In this document: positions 25,962 through 33,407 of the stretch, piece after piece
Position numbering within the stretch: position 1 is the first letter of the stretch
Layout of the letters: each line of letters opens with the position of its first letter
DNA from: Tenggerimyces sp963762635
GTDB lineage: Bacteria; Actinomycetota; Actinomycetes; Propionibacteriales; Actinopolymorphaceae
DNA length: 64,000 nt
Direction of reading: 5' to 3'
Assembly: GCA_963762635.1 (NCBI GenBank)
Contig: CAVXLQ010000013.1
Coordinates: 1 to 64,000 of the forward strand
Program-made: the position numbers and the translations under genes
Notes under the pieces: model-generated
The model's database searches: none
Told to the model about the DNA's origin: nothing
The model's input: only the letters and a program-made list of their open reading frames with translations

Positions 25962-26926
25962 CCGAGCAGCTCCTCGCACTCCCAGTCGTCGTACGCGTCC
26001 AGCAGGCACGACAGCTTGGGCTCCCAGTAGCTCCGTGCCGCTCCGTCGTGCGCGTCCTGGACCGGCATCAGCGCCCAGTAGACGAGGCCGAGCCGGTAGT
26101 CGAGCAGCAGGTCGTCGAACGCGTACCCGGCGACTCCGTAGTCGACGAGCCGGTGATGGAACTCGCGGAGCAGCTCCCGTTCGTGTTCGCGCCGCTGCTC
26201 CCGCGTCCAGAACGCCATCAGGTTGACCAGATCGCCCGCGCCGAGGTCGACGCAGCAGCTCTGCCAGTCGATCAGGTAGGCGTGCCCGGTGGCGCGAGGG
26301 ACGAGGAAGTTCGAGAAGTACGCGTCCCCGTGCAGCAGCGTGAGCCCGCGCCCGTCCGCCACGCGCGGTCCGAGCCAGCGTTCCCAGTGCGTCGGCAGGC
26401 CGCCGAGGAGGCGCTCGTACGTCTCGTTCGCCTTGCTGGGAAGGTCGTTCCGCACCTTCAGCCACGAGGCCCGGCGCCGCTCGGCGTACGGCGCGAACCC
26501 CTCGCCCTCCGCCATCCAGTACGCGGGGAAGAGCGAGCCCCGGAGTGGGTGGTCCCACCAGAACGCCTGCAGCCTGGCGAGCGTGTCGACCACCGCGAGC
26601 TGGTCCTGCTCGCTCGGCATCCCGTCGCCGGTGATGATTTCGTCGCGGCTCCGCGGCTGGCGGTGGGTCGCCGCCAGGTCCTCGAGCAAGAGGAAGGACT
26701 CGCCGACCTCGACCGCCCGCGGCACGACCGGCGGATGGTCGGGCAGGCTGCCCGCGAGCCGGTAGAAGCCGGCCTCGTCACCGGCGGCCTTGATGCTCCA
26801 GGGCGCCGAGGTGGGCTGCTTCAGGAAGTACGTCCGCTGCTCCCCGTCGACCGTCGCCCACACCCGAGCCGTGCGCGAGTTGAACGTGCCCAGGTCTTCG
26901 GCCCACTCGATCTCCACCCGGCACAC
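25958..26926 (-). CDS. Aminoglycoside-phosphotransferase-fold kinase
   Basis: This protein of about 322 residues has the protein-kinase-like fold of the APH/ecdysteroid-kinase group. The catalytic loop is LLHGDAYFSNFL (HGDxxxxN) and the metal-binding motif is LIDWQ. The ATP-lysine candidate lies in RTYFLKQPT. The sequence resembles small-molecule kinases of the DUF1679/EcKinase branch rather than drug-resistance enzymes. The first GTG is at 26926, but a second at 26917 sits better after the AGGAGG ribosome site. It is divergent from a TetR gene 53-62 bases away, which may control it. The substrate is unknown. Confidence 0.8.
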   Translation of the reverse strand: MCRVEIEWAEDLGTFNSRTARVWATVDGEQRTYFLKQPTSAPWSIKAAGDEAGFYRLAGSLPDHPPVVPRAVEVGESFLLLEDLAATHRQPRSRDEIITGDGMPSEQDQLAVVDTLARLQAFWWDHPLRGSLFPAYWMAEGEGFAPYAERRRASWLKVRNDLPSKANETYERLLGGLPTHWERWLGPRVADGRGLTLLHGDAYFSNFLVPRATGHAYLIDWQSCCVDLGAGDLVNLMAFWTREQRREHERELLREFHHRLVDYGVAGYAFDDLLLDYRLGLVYWALMPVQDAHDGAARSYWEPKLSCLLDAYDDWECEELLG

Positions 26927-26974
26927 CCTCCTCGCCCTGGCTGTTGGCGGGCAACGCGTTTCCCTGATAGAAAC

Positions 26975-26989
26975 GAAACGTGTCGTTTC
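26975..26989. promoter_or_regulatory. Perfect 15-base palindrome over the TetR start codon
   Basis: GAAACG (26975-26980) and CGTTTC (26984-26989) form a perfect inverted repeat around TGT, and the GTG start at 26980 lies inside it. A -10-like GATAGA at 26966-26971 ends eight bases before the GTG. TetR dimers typically bind such sites, so this is a probable auto-operator that could also affect the divergent kinase. Confidence 0.6.
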
Positions 26990-27619
26990 CTAATCCGGCT
27001 CCCCGCGGCCGTCCACGCGACGGGGCGAGAGAGAGTGCGATCCTCGACGCCGTTCTCGCGCTGGTCGCCGAGGTGGGGTACGAGCAGGTGACGATCGAGG
27101 CAGTGGCGCGTCGGGCCGGCGCGTCCAAGGCCACGATCTACCGGCGCTGGAACGGCAAGCGCGACCTCGTCGTCGCCGCGGTCTCGGCGCACCAGGGCGG
27201 CGAGCTGGCGCCCGTGGACACGGGCACGCTCCGCGGGGACCTGCTCGTCCTGTGCCAGCGCCTCGTCGCGACGCTCGAGAGCACGCACGGCAGCCTGATC
27301 CTCGCGCTGCTCCAGGGCGCCGCGCGGGATCCACAGCTGGGCGACCTGATCGAGCAGGGCGCCGGCCAGACCGGAGCCCGCCTGCCCGACGCGGTGCTAC
27401 GGCGAGCGATCGAGCGCGGCGAGCTTCCGGAAGGTGCCACGACGTACGCGTTCGACGAGGTCGCCGGCTCCGTCCTCGATCGTCCGCGCCCTCGTCGGCG
27501 CTCCCATGGACGACGACTACCTGACCCATCTCATCGACACGATCCTGCTGCCGGCGCTGCGCCACCCGTCCGGCGGACCACCTCCCGGCCCCGCGCGGTT
27601 CGCCAGTTCTGTCTTGTAA
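26980..27619 (+). pseudogene. TetR-family regulator with one frameshift
   Basis: The N-terminal helix-turn-helix is clear: SAILDAVLALVAEVGYEQVT, VARRAGASKATIYRRWNGKRDLVV. The C-terminal ligand domain continues in frame to FDEVAGS near 27,475. The family sequence then resumes in another frame as IVRALVGAPMDDDYLTHLI and ILLPALRHPSGG, ending at the TAA at 27617. One extra base near 27,477 (a G after CTC) explains it. Because the protein pattern is kept on both sides, I suspect a sequencing error. The alpha/beta hydrolase gene follows 15 bases after the stop and is the likely target. Confidence 0.8.
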
Positions 27620-27634
27620 ACAAGGAGAAACCCC

Positions 27635-28507
27635 ATGCGTATCGAAGGATTCGACTACCGCACGCTGCCCGGAGACGGCATCGAGCTGACCGTAGCCGCC
27701 GCCGGCCAAGGCGACCCCATCGTGCTCCTGCACGGCTTCCCGCAGACCCACGTCATGTGGCGCAAGGTCGCACCCAATCTCGCTGAGACCCGCACCGTCC
27801 TGTGCCCCGACCTCCGCGGGTACGGCGCGAGCGACAAGCCCAAAGCCACCACGCCGGAGACGTACTCGAAGCGCACCATGGCCGCGGACGTCGTCAAGGC
27901 CGTGGAGGCCCTGGGCTTCGACAGGTTCGCCGTCGTAGGCCACGACCGCGGCGCCCTCGTAGCGATCCGCCTCGGCCTCGACCACCCCGACAAGGTCACC
28001 CAGCTGGCCACGCTCGACGTCCTGCCGACCCTCGACATGTGGGACGTCCTGCACGGCGTGAACGCCGCCGTCGCCTGGCACCTCTACCTGATGGCCCAGC
28101 CGGCCGACCTGCCCGAACGGATGATCGCCGCGACGTCGGACGCGTTCTTCGCCGCGTTCCTCGACGGCTGGGGCGCCGACGCCGACGCGATCCCCGCCGA
28201 CGTCCGCGCGCACTACCTGGACGCGTCGGCCCAAGCCGTCGACTCGATCGTCGCGGACTACCGAGCCTCCGCTGGCATCGACGTCGAGCACGATCGCGCT
28301 GACCGCGAGAAGGGCCGGAAGCTGCCGATGCCGGTCACCGCGGTCCAGCAGGACTGGGGCGCCCAGCTCGGCTTCGACGCCGCCGGGCTGTGGAGCGCAT
28401 GGTGCGACGACCTCGACCATCGCTCCGTCCCCTTTGGCCATTTCATGGCGGAACAGGCACCCGAAGCCATCCTCGAGATCATCGGGCAGCTTCTCAAGCG
28501 CCCCTAG
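27635..28507 (+). CDS. Alpha/beta hydrolase, haloacetate-dehalogenase/epoxide-hydrolase type
   Basis: This 290-residue enzyme has an oxyanion-hole motif, VLLHGFPQTHVMWRKVAP, the CPDLRGYGASDKP loop typical of fluoroacetate dehalogenases and epoxide hydrolases, and the nucleophile elbow VVGHDRGALVAIRL, whose nucleophile is Asp rather than Ser. The catalytic His is in VPFGHFMAEQAPE near the C-terminus. An Asp nucleophile means ester-intermediate hydrolysis of C-halogen or epoxide bonds. A strong AAGGAG ribosome site precedes the ATG. It sits directly after the TetR gene, so it is probably induced by its substrate. Confidence 0.87.
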   Translation: MRIEGFDYRTLPGDGIELTVAAAGQGDPIVLLHGFPQTHVMWRKVAPNLAETRTVLCPDLRGYGASDKPKATTPETYSKRTMAADVVKAVEALGFDRFAVVGHDRGALVAIRLGLDHPDKVTQLATLDVLPTLDMWDVLHGVNAAVAWHLYLMAQPADLPERMIAATSDAFFAAFLDGWGADADAIPADVRAHYLDASAQAVDSIVADYRASAGIDVEHDRADREKGRKLPMPVTAVQQDWGAQLGFDAAGLWSAWCDDLDHRSVPFGHFMAEQAPEAILEIIGQLLKRP

Positions 28508-28527
28508 CTGCGGTACGTTCCGGCGCC

Positions 28528-29592
28528 ATGACCATGCGGCCCTTCGCGCTCGCAGCCATCGCCGCGAGCCTCGTTCTGCTCACCGCGCAACCCGCCTCGG
28601 CCGGGGAGCACAAAGAGCTCACCTGGCAACTCCAGAACTCCGGCACCACCGCGCAGTTCCGCGGCCTGGACGCCGTCAGCCATCGCGTCGCGTGGGTCAG
28701 CGGCACCGCGGGCACGGTGCTGCGCACGACCGACGGCGGCAAGACCTGGCAGAACGTGTCGCCGCAGGGCCATGGCACCGAGGAGCTCGAGTTCCGCGAC
28801 ATCGAGGCGTTCGACGCCAAGCACGCGGTGATCCTGTCCATCGGCAACGGCGAGGACTCCCGCATCTACCGCACGAAGGACGGCGGCAAGAGCTGGACGG
28901 AGTCGTTCCGGAACGACGTCCAGGCGGCCTTCTACGACTGCATGGCGTTCTCCGACGACCGGCACGGGCTGGCGCTGAGCGACCCGGTCGACGGCAAGTT
29001 CCGCATCGCCAGCACGAAGGACGGCGGCAAGAGCTGGAAGGTGAACGACCCGAAGCGCATGCCTGCCGCGATCGAGGGCGAGTTCGCGTTCGCCGCGAGC
29101 GGCACCTGCCTGGTCGCCGGGCGCGGGGGGCACGCCTGGTTCGCGACCGGCGGGGGCGCGCAGACGCGCGTCTTCCGCAGCTCCGACGGCGGACGTTCCT
29201 GGAAGGTCACCGCGACGCCGATGGTGGCCGGTGCGTCCGCGGGGATCTACTCGCTGGCGTTCAAGAACTCGCGCGAGGGCATCGCCGTTGGCGGCGACTA
29301 CAACGCCGAGACCGCCACCGACAAGATCGCCGCGACCACCAAGGACGGCGGCAAGACCTGGCAGCTCGCGAAGGGCAACCCCGGCGGCTACCGTTCCGGC
29401 TCCGCGTGGGTCTCGCCCTGGCTGCCGGTCGCGCTCGCGGTCGGCCCGACGGGCAGCGACGTCTCGACCGACCGCGGCCGCAGCTGGCGCACGTTCGACA
29501 CCGGCGCGTTCGACGCCGTCCAGTGCACGAGCTACCTCACCTGCTGGGCGTCCGGTCCGAAGGGGCAGATCGGCAAGCTCACGCTGAAGTGA
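28528..29592 (+). CDS. Secreted YCF48/BNR-repeat beta-propeller protein
   Basis: This 354-residue exported protein has signal peptide MRPFALAAIAASLVLLTAQP ending ASAG. The mature part has repeated Asp-box motifs: TTDGGKTWQ, TKDGGKSWT, TKDGGKSWK, SSDGGRSWK, TKDGGKTWQ and STDRGRSWRT. Six or so blades imply a sialidase-like or YCF48-like propeller. No sialidase catalytic arginine triad is evident, so it is more likely a binding or assembly protein. A TACGTT hexamer lies eight bases before the ATG. It overlaps the end of the convergent MFS gene by 14 bases. Confidence 0.85.
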   Translation: MTMRPFALAAIAASLVLLTAQPASAGEHKELTWQLQNSGTTAQFRGLDAVSHRVAWVSGTAGTVLRTTDGGKTWQNVSPQGHGTEELEFRDIEAFDAKHAVILSIGNGEDSRIYRTKDGGKSWTESFRNDVQAAFYDCMAFSDDRHGLALSDPVDGKFRIASTKDGGKSWKVNDPKRMPAAIEGEFAFAASGTCLVAGRGGHAWFATGGGAQTRVFRSSDGGRSWKVTATPMVAGASAGIYSLAFKNSREGIAVGGDYNAETATDKIAATTKDGGKTWQLAKGNPGGYRSGSAWVSPWLPVALAVGPTGSDVSTDRGRSWRTFDTGAFDAVQCTSYLTCWASGPKGQIGKLTLK

Positions 29593-30820
29593 GCTGGTCG
29601 TCCACGTACCGCTCGCGCGACGCGAGCAGCCCGAGGATCAGCTGAGGCACCAGCAGCACGAGCAGCACCCAGATCGGCACCGTCCAGCCGCCGGTCGCGC
29701 CGTACAGCGCGCCGATCGCGAGCGGACCGGCGGCTGCGACGAGATAGCCGATGCTCTGCACGAAGCTGGACAGGCTGGCCGTGACCTCGCTCGACCGGGA
29801 CCGCAGCCCGATCATCGTGAGCGCGAGGGGAAACGCGCCCATGCCGATGCCGATCAGCGTGACCCACAGCAGCGAGATCTGGTCGGGCGCGAGCCAGAGG
29901 CCGAGATAGCCGACGACGTACATCGCGACGAACCCGATCACCATCGGCGTCTGGTTGCCGAGCTTCACCGCGATGCCGGGCAGCACGAGCGACAACGGGA
30001 TGCCGACGAGCGGGATCACCGAGAACAGCAGGCCGGCGTGCGCGGCGTCGAGGCCGGCGTCGCGGAAGATCTGCGGGAGCCAGCCGAACATCGCGTACGC
30101 CTGCAACGCCTGCAAGCCCATGAACAGCGCGAGCGACCAGGCGAGCGGCGACCTCACGACGCTCGTACGCGGCGTTTCGCCTTGCGTGGTTGGGCGTTGG
30201 GCTCCCCTGAGGAGCGGCAACGTGAGCAGCCCAGCCGCGAGCGCGGCGATCGCCCAGACGCCGACGCCGACGTGCCAGTCGCCGACGGCCTCGGCGATCG
30301 GGACGGTCAGTGCCGCGGGCAGAACGGTGCCGACCGACATCGACGTCGTGTACGCGGCGGTGCCCAGGCCCACGCGTTTCGGGTAGTGCGCCTTGACGAA
30401 GGCCGGCAGCAGTACGTTCCCCGCGGCGATGCCTGCGAGCGCGAGGACTGTGGCGAGGAAGAACACCGGCGTCGCGTCGAACACCGCGCGGATGGCCTGG
30501 CCGGCGAAGACCGCGAACGCGGCGACGACGAGCACCGCATGCAGTCCGAACCGTCGCGAGAGGCCGGCGGCGACCGCGCCGACGCCCGCGAAGCAGAGCA
30601 CGGGCAATGTGGTGAGCAGCCCAGCCAGTGCCGCCGACAGGTGCAGGTCGGTGCGAAGCTCGGTGAGGATGGGCGCGATGCTCGCGACCGCGGGGCGTAA
30701 GTTGAACGCGAAGGCGATCAGGGCCGCCATCAGCAGCCAACTCGGCCAGGTGGCACGGGCGGAGCTCACGGAAGGCACGACGCGTGGAAGGGCTGACACG
30801 TCGGCCAATCGTATGGTCAT
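29579..30820 (-). CDS. MFS transporter of the CynX/NimT type
   Basis: This twelve-helix carrier of about 413 residues begins MTIRLADVSALP. The first helix carries LIAFAFNLRPAVASIAPIL, diagnostic of the cyanate/nitroimidazole CynX/NimT group. Later landmarks are VLCFAGVGAVAAGLSRRFG, LALAGIAAGNVLLPAFVKAHYP and VTLIGIGMGAFPLALTMIG. An in-frame GTG at 30838 would overlap the divergent regulator, so the ATG at 30820 is preferred. It is divergently paired with a FadR-type regulator only 11 bases away, so the two share a control region. The substrate is probably a small anion or aromatic, unproven. Confidence 0.85.
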   Translation of the reverse strand: MTIRLADVSALPRVVPSVSSARATWPSWLLMAALIAFAFNLRPAVASIAPILTELRTDLHLSAALAGLLTTLPVLCFAGVGAVAAGLSRRFGLHAVLVVAAFAVFAGQAIRAVFDATPVFFLATVLALAGIAAGNVLLPAFVKAHYPKRVGLGTAAYTTSMSVGTVLPAALTVPIAEAVGDWHVGVGVWAIAALAAGLLTLPLLRGAQRPTTQGETPRTSVVRSPLAWSLALFMGLQALQAYAMFGWLPQIFRDAGLDAAHAGLLFSVIPLVGIPLSLVLPGIAVKLGNQTPMVIGFVAMYVVGYLGLWLAPDQISLLWVTLIGIGMGAFPLALTMIGLRSRSSEVTASLSSFVQSIGYLVAAAGPLAIGALYGATGGWTVPIWVLLVLLVPQLILGLLASRERYVDDQLTSA

Positions 30821-30831
30821 AGGATGAATTC

Positions 30832-31497
30832 GTGCCACTAGAGACCACTACTCGGACGAGCCTCGTCGACCAGGTCATCGATCAGCTGCGCACGCAGGTC
30901 GAGGAAGGCGCCTGGCCGGTCGGCGCGCGGATCCCGACCGAGCCGGAGCTGGCCAGTTCGCTGGGCGTCGGCCGCAACACCGTGCGCGAGGCGATCCGCG
31001 CGCTCGTCCACGCCGGCGTGCTGGAGAGTCGGCAGGGTTCGGGAACCTACGTTCAGGCGCAGACCGAGCTGTCCGGCGTCGTCCGCCGGCGTGTCGCCGA
31101 CGCGACGACGCGCGACGTGTTCGAGGTGCGGCGGGCGCTGGAGACCGAGGCCGCGCGCCTCGCCGCGGCGCGGCGAACGGAGGCGGACATCGCGGCCCTG
31201 CAGGCCGCGCTCGAGCGGTGTGAGGCGTCCTGGGAGTCGGGCGACGTCGCCGCGTTCGCCCAGGCCGACGCGGACTTCCACAAGGTCGCGGTCGAGGCGT
31301 CGCACAACGCGGTGCTGATCGACATCTACGCCGAGCTCGGCGACGCCGTACGTACGGGCGTGGCGACCTTGGCGGCGGAGTCCGGCCGGCACGTCGACCA
31401 CACGCCGATCGTCGCCGCGATCGAGGCAGGCGACGTCGACGCCGCGATGAAGGAAGCCGGCTGCTACCTGTCGGAGTTGCTCACCCAGAACGGCTGA
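30832..31497 (+). CDS. GntR/FadR-family regulator with FCD domain
   Basis: This 221-residue regulator has the N-terminal winged helix TSLVDQVIDQLRTQVEEGAW, PTEPELASSLGVGRNTVREA and VLESRQGSGTYV. A C-terminal FCD helical bundle follows, with EVRRALETEAARLAA, ADADFHKVAVEASHN and HTPIVAAIEAGDVDAA; its Asp and His residues normally bind a metal and a carboxylate effector. It probably represses or activates the adjacent MFS carrier. The GTG start at 30832 leaves almost no leader. Confidence 0.88.
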   Translation: MPLETTTRTSLVDQVIDQLRTQVEEGAWPVGARIPTEPELASSLGVGRNTVREAIRALVHAGVLESRQGSGTYVQAQTELSGVVRRRVADATTRDVFEVRRALETEAARLAAARRTEADIAALQAALERCEASWESGDVAAFAQADADFHKVAVEASHNAVLIDIYAELGDAVRTGVATLAAESGRHVDHTPIVAAIEAGDVDAAMKEAGCYLSELLTQNG

Positions 31498-31509
31498 TCC
31501 CGCCACCAT

Positions 31510-32133
31510 GTGAGCATGGACTCTCGCGACCTGGTCGGCGTGGCGCTGGTCGCTGGCCTGGTGATCTTCATGGTCGGCGCTGTGCGGTGGCGGCTCTCGT
31601 GGGAACGGCCCGCCGCCGAGTCGCTGCCGATCCTGCACACGGACAAGCAGCGGCGCGCGTGGATCCACGTCTGGATGCTGATCGCGGCGCTCGTCACGCC
31701 CGCCGGTGTCGCGGGCTTCGCGACGCTTCCGTCGGCAGGTGCGCTCGCGGCGATGGCGGCAGCCGTCTACGCGATCGGCTCGGCCGCCTGGGTGGTCTCG
31801 CTCGCGTTCCGGCTCACCGTGGTGCCGTGGGCAGCCGAACGGACCGCGACGACCGGTGAGGTCCCCGAGCTGTTCCCGCCGTTCGACGCGTGGGCGGGCT
31901 CGCTCTACGTCTTCCAGATGGTCGCCTCGTACGTCTCGTTCGCCCTGCTCGGCGGCGCCGTGTTGGCCGGCGACCTCGCGCCGACGTGGGTGGGTTGGCT
32001 CGGCGTCGGCTGGGGCGTGCTGTTCCTCGCGGGCTTCGCGCTGACCCGGTTCGCGGGCCCGTTCAATCCGCCGTTCTGGGCCCATGCCTACACCGGACTG
32101 CTTGGCGTCGTCCTGTTGGCGACGGCCCGCTGA
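31510..32133 (+). CDS. Small multi-pass membrane protein, unknown
   Basis: This protein of about 205-207 residues starts at the GTG at 31510 or the ATG at 31516. Six membrane segments are visible, for example LVGVALVAGLVIFMVGAV, WMLIAALVTPAGVAGFA, AAVYAIGSAAWVVSLAF and WLGVGWGVLFLAGFAL. The short loops are polar and rich in Pro and Trp. No catalytic motif is seen. It lies 12 bases after the FadR gene and may be cotranscribed. I do not recognise a named family. Confidence 0.7.
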   Translation: MSMDSRDLVGVALVAGLVIFMVGAVRWRLSWERPAAESLPILHTDKQRRAWIHVWMLIAALVTPAGVAGFATLPSAGALAAMAAAVYAIGSAAWVVSLAFRLTVVPWAAERTATTGEVPELFPPFDAWAGSLYVFQMVASYVSFALLGGAVLAGDLAPTWVGWLGVGWGVLFLAGFALTRFAGPFNPPFWAHAYTGLLGVVLLATAR

Positions 32134-32171
32134 TCCGGAATACTCGTCCGGACCAGTAACGGGGAGGACGC

Positions 32172-33404
32172 ATGGCAACGCGCCTGGGAACGGCCACCGT
32201 CGACATCACGCCACTGAAGCCGGTCGAGCTGTCCGGATTCGCCGGCCGGAGCGGACCGTTCACGGAGGTGCGTGCGCCACTCGAGGCGCAGGTCTTCGCG
32301 TTCGGCGACGAGGCCCTGCTCGTGTGCGCCGACCTGCTGTGGTGGGGGCCCGACCTGTACGCGGACGTGGTCGCGCGGATCGAGCAGCGGTACGGGTTCG
32401 CCGCGGACCGCGTCGTCCTGCACGCCTCGCACACGCACTGCGGGCCGCAGCCTGGCACGACGTTCTCCCCGCTCGTCGGCGACTTCGACACCGACTACCT
32501 CGCGTACCTCGCCGACGTTGTCGTCGACGCCGTCGGTAGAGCGCTCGACAACCGCGAGCTGGTGAAAGTCCAACGGGGCAAGGGCGAATGCCACTTCGGC
32601 ATGAACCGTCGGCTGCTGCACGCGAACGGCGGCGTCGGCGGTCCCGACCTGGACGGGCCGAAGGACTCCGAGGTCACCGTGCTCCGTTTCGTCAAGCAGG
32701 ACGGCGAAGCGAAGGCCGTACTCGTCCACTACACCTGCCACCCCGTGGTCTCCAACGAGAACAAGGTCGGCCCGGACTTCCCCGGTGCGATGCGCTCGGT
32801 GCTCCAGCCGGAGGTCGGCGGCGCCGTGATCGGCTTCCTGCAGGGCTGTTGCGGCGACCAGGACCCGGCGTTCGACGGTGAGTTCCGCCGGGGCGGCGAC
32901 GAGGACATCGCCGACCTCGGCCGTCAGCTCGCGTTCGGCGCGCGGCAGGCCCTCGGCGACCTCGCCGACGTGGCGGACGGCGAGGTCGCCGTGCGTGCGA
33001 CGTTCACCGACCTGCCGCTCGACACCCCGACGACCGAGGATCTCCAAGCACACAAGGACGACGAGGGCATCGGGGGCGACTGGAGTCGCGCGTTGCTCGC
33101 CGACCCCAGCCGCGTCCTGGCCCAGCTGCCCGTCCGACTCACGCTGCTCACGCTCGCGGATGGCCTTACCCTGTTGGGATTCGATGCCGAGGTCACGGTG
33201 TCGTACGGCCACCAGGTCAAGGCTCTCGGCGCCATTCCCCTCCCGTACACGAACGGGATGGTCGGCTACATCGTCACCGCTGAGGAGCTCGCACTGGGCG
33301 GGTACGAGCCCGACAACTCCTACCTGTGGATCTACCGCTCCGGCCGTTGGAAGCCCGAAGTCGAAGCCACGCTCAGAAAAGCGATCGACGACATCCTCGC
33401 CTAG
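32172..33404 (+). CDS. Neutral/alkaline ceramidase-like amidohydrolase
   Basis: This 410-residue protein matches the N-terminal catalytic domain of neutral ceramidases: TATVDITPLKPVELSGFAGR at the start, LHASHTHCGPQPG (zinc ligands), VLVHYTCHPVVSNENKVGPD and GFLQGCCGDQDPAF. Classical ceramidases are about 650 residues, secreted, and carry a C-terminal Ig-like domain; this one has neither signal peptide nor that domain, so it is probably cytosolic. The true substrate may be another amide or an N-acyl compound. A GGGGAGGA ribosome site precedes the ATG. Confidence 0.82.
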   Translation: MATRLGTATVDITPLKPVELSGFAGRSGPFTEVRAPLEAQVFAFGDEALLVCADLLWWGPDLYADVVARIEQRYGFAADRVVLHASHTHCGPQPGTTFSPLVGDFDTDYLAYLADVVVDAVGRALDNRELVKVQRGKGECHFGMNRRLLHANGGVGGPDLDGPKDSEVTVLRFVKQDGEAKAVLVHYTCHPVVSNENKVGPDFPGAMRSVLQPEVGGAVIGFLQGCCGDQDPAFDGEFRRGGDEDIADLGRQLAFGARQALGDLADVADGEVAVRATFTDLPLDTPTTEDLQAHKDDEGIGGDWSRALLADPSRVLAQLPVRLTLLTLADGLTLLGFDAEVTVSYGHQVKALGAIPLPYTNGMVGYIVTAEELALGGYEPDNSYLWIYRSGRWKPEVEATLRKAIDDILA

Positions 33405-33407
33405 GGG

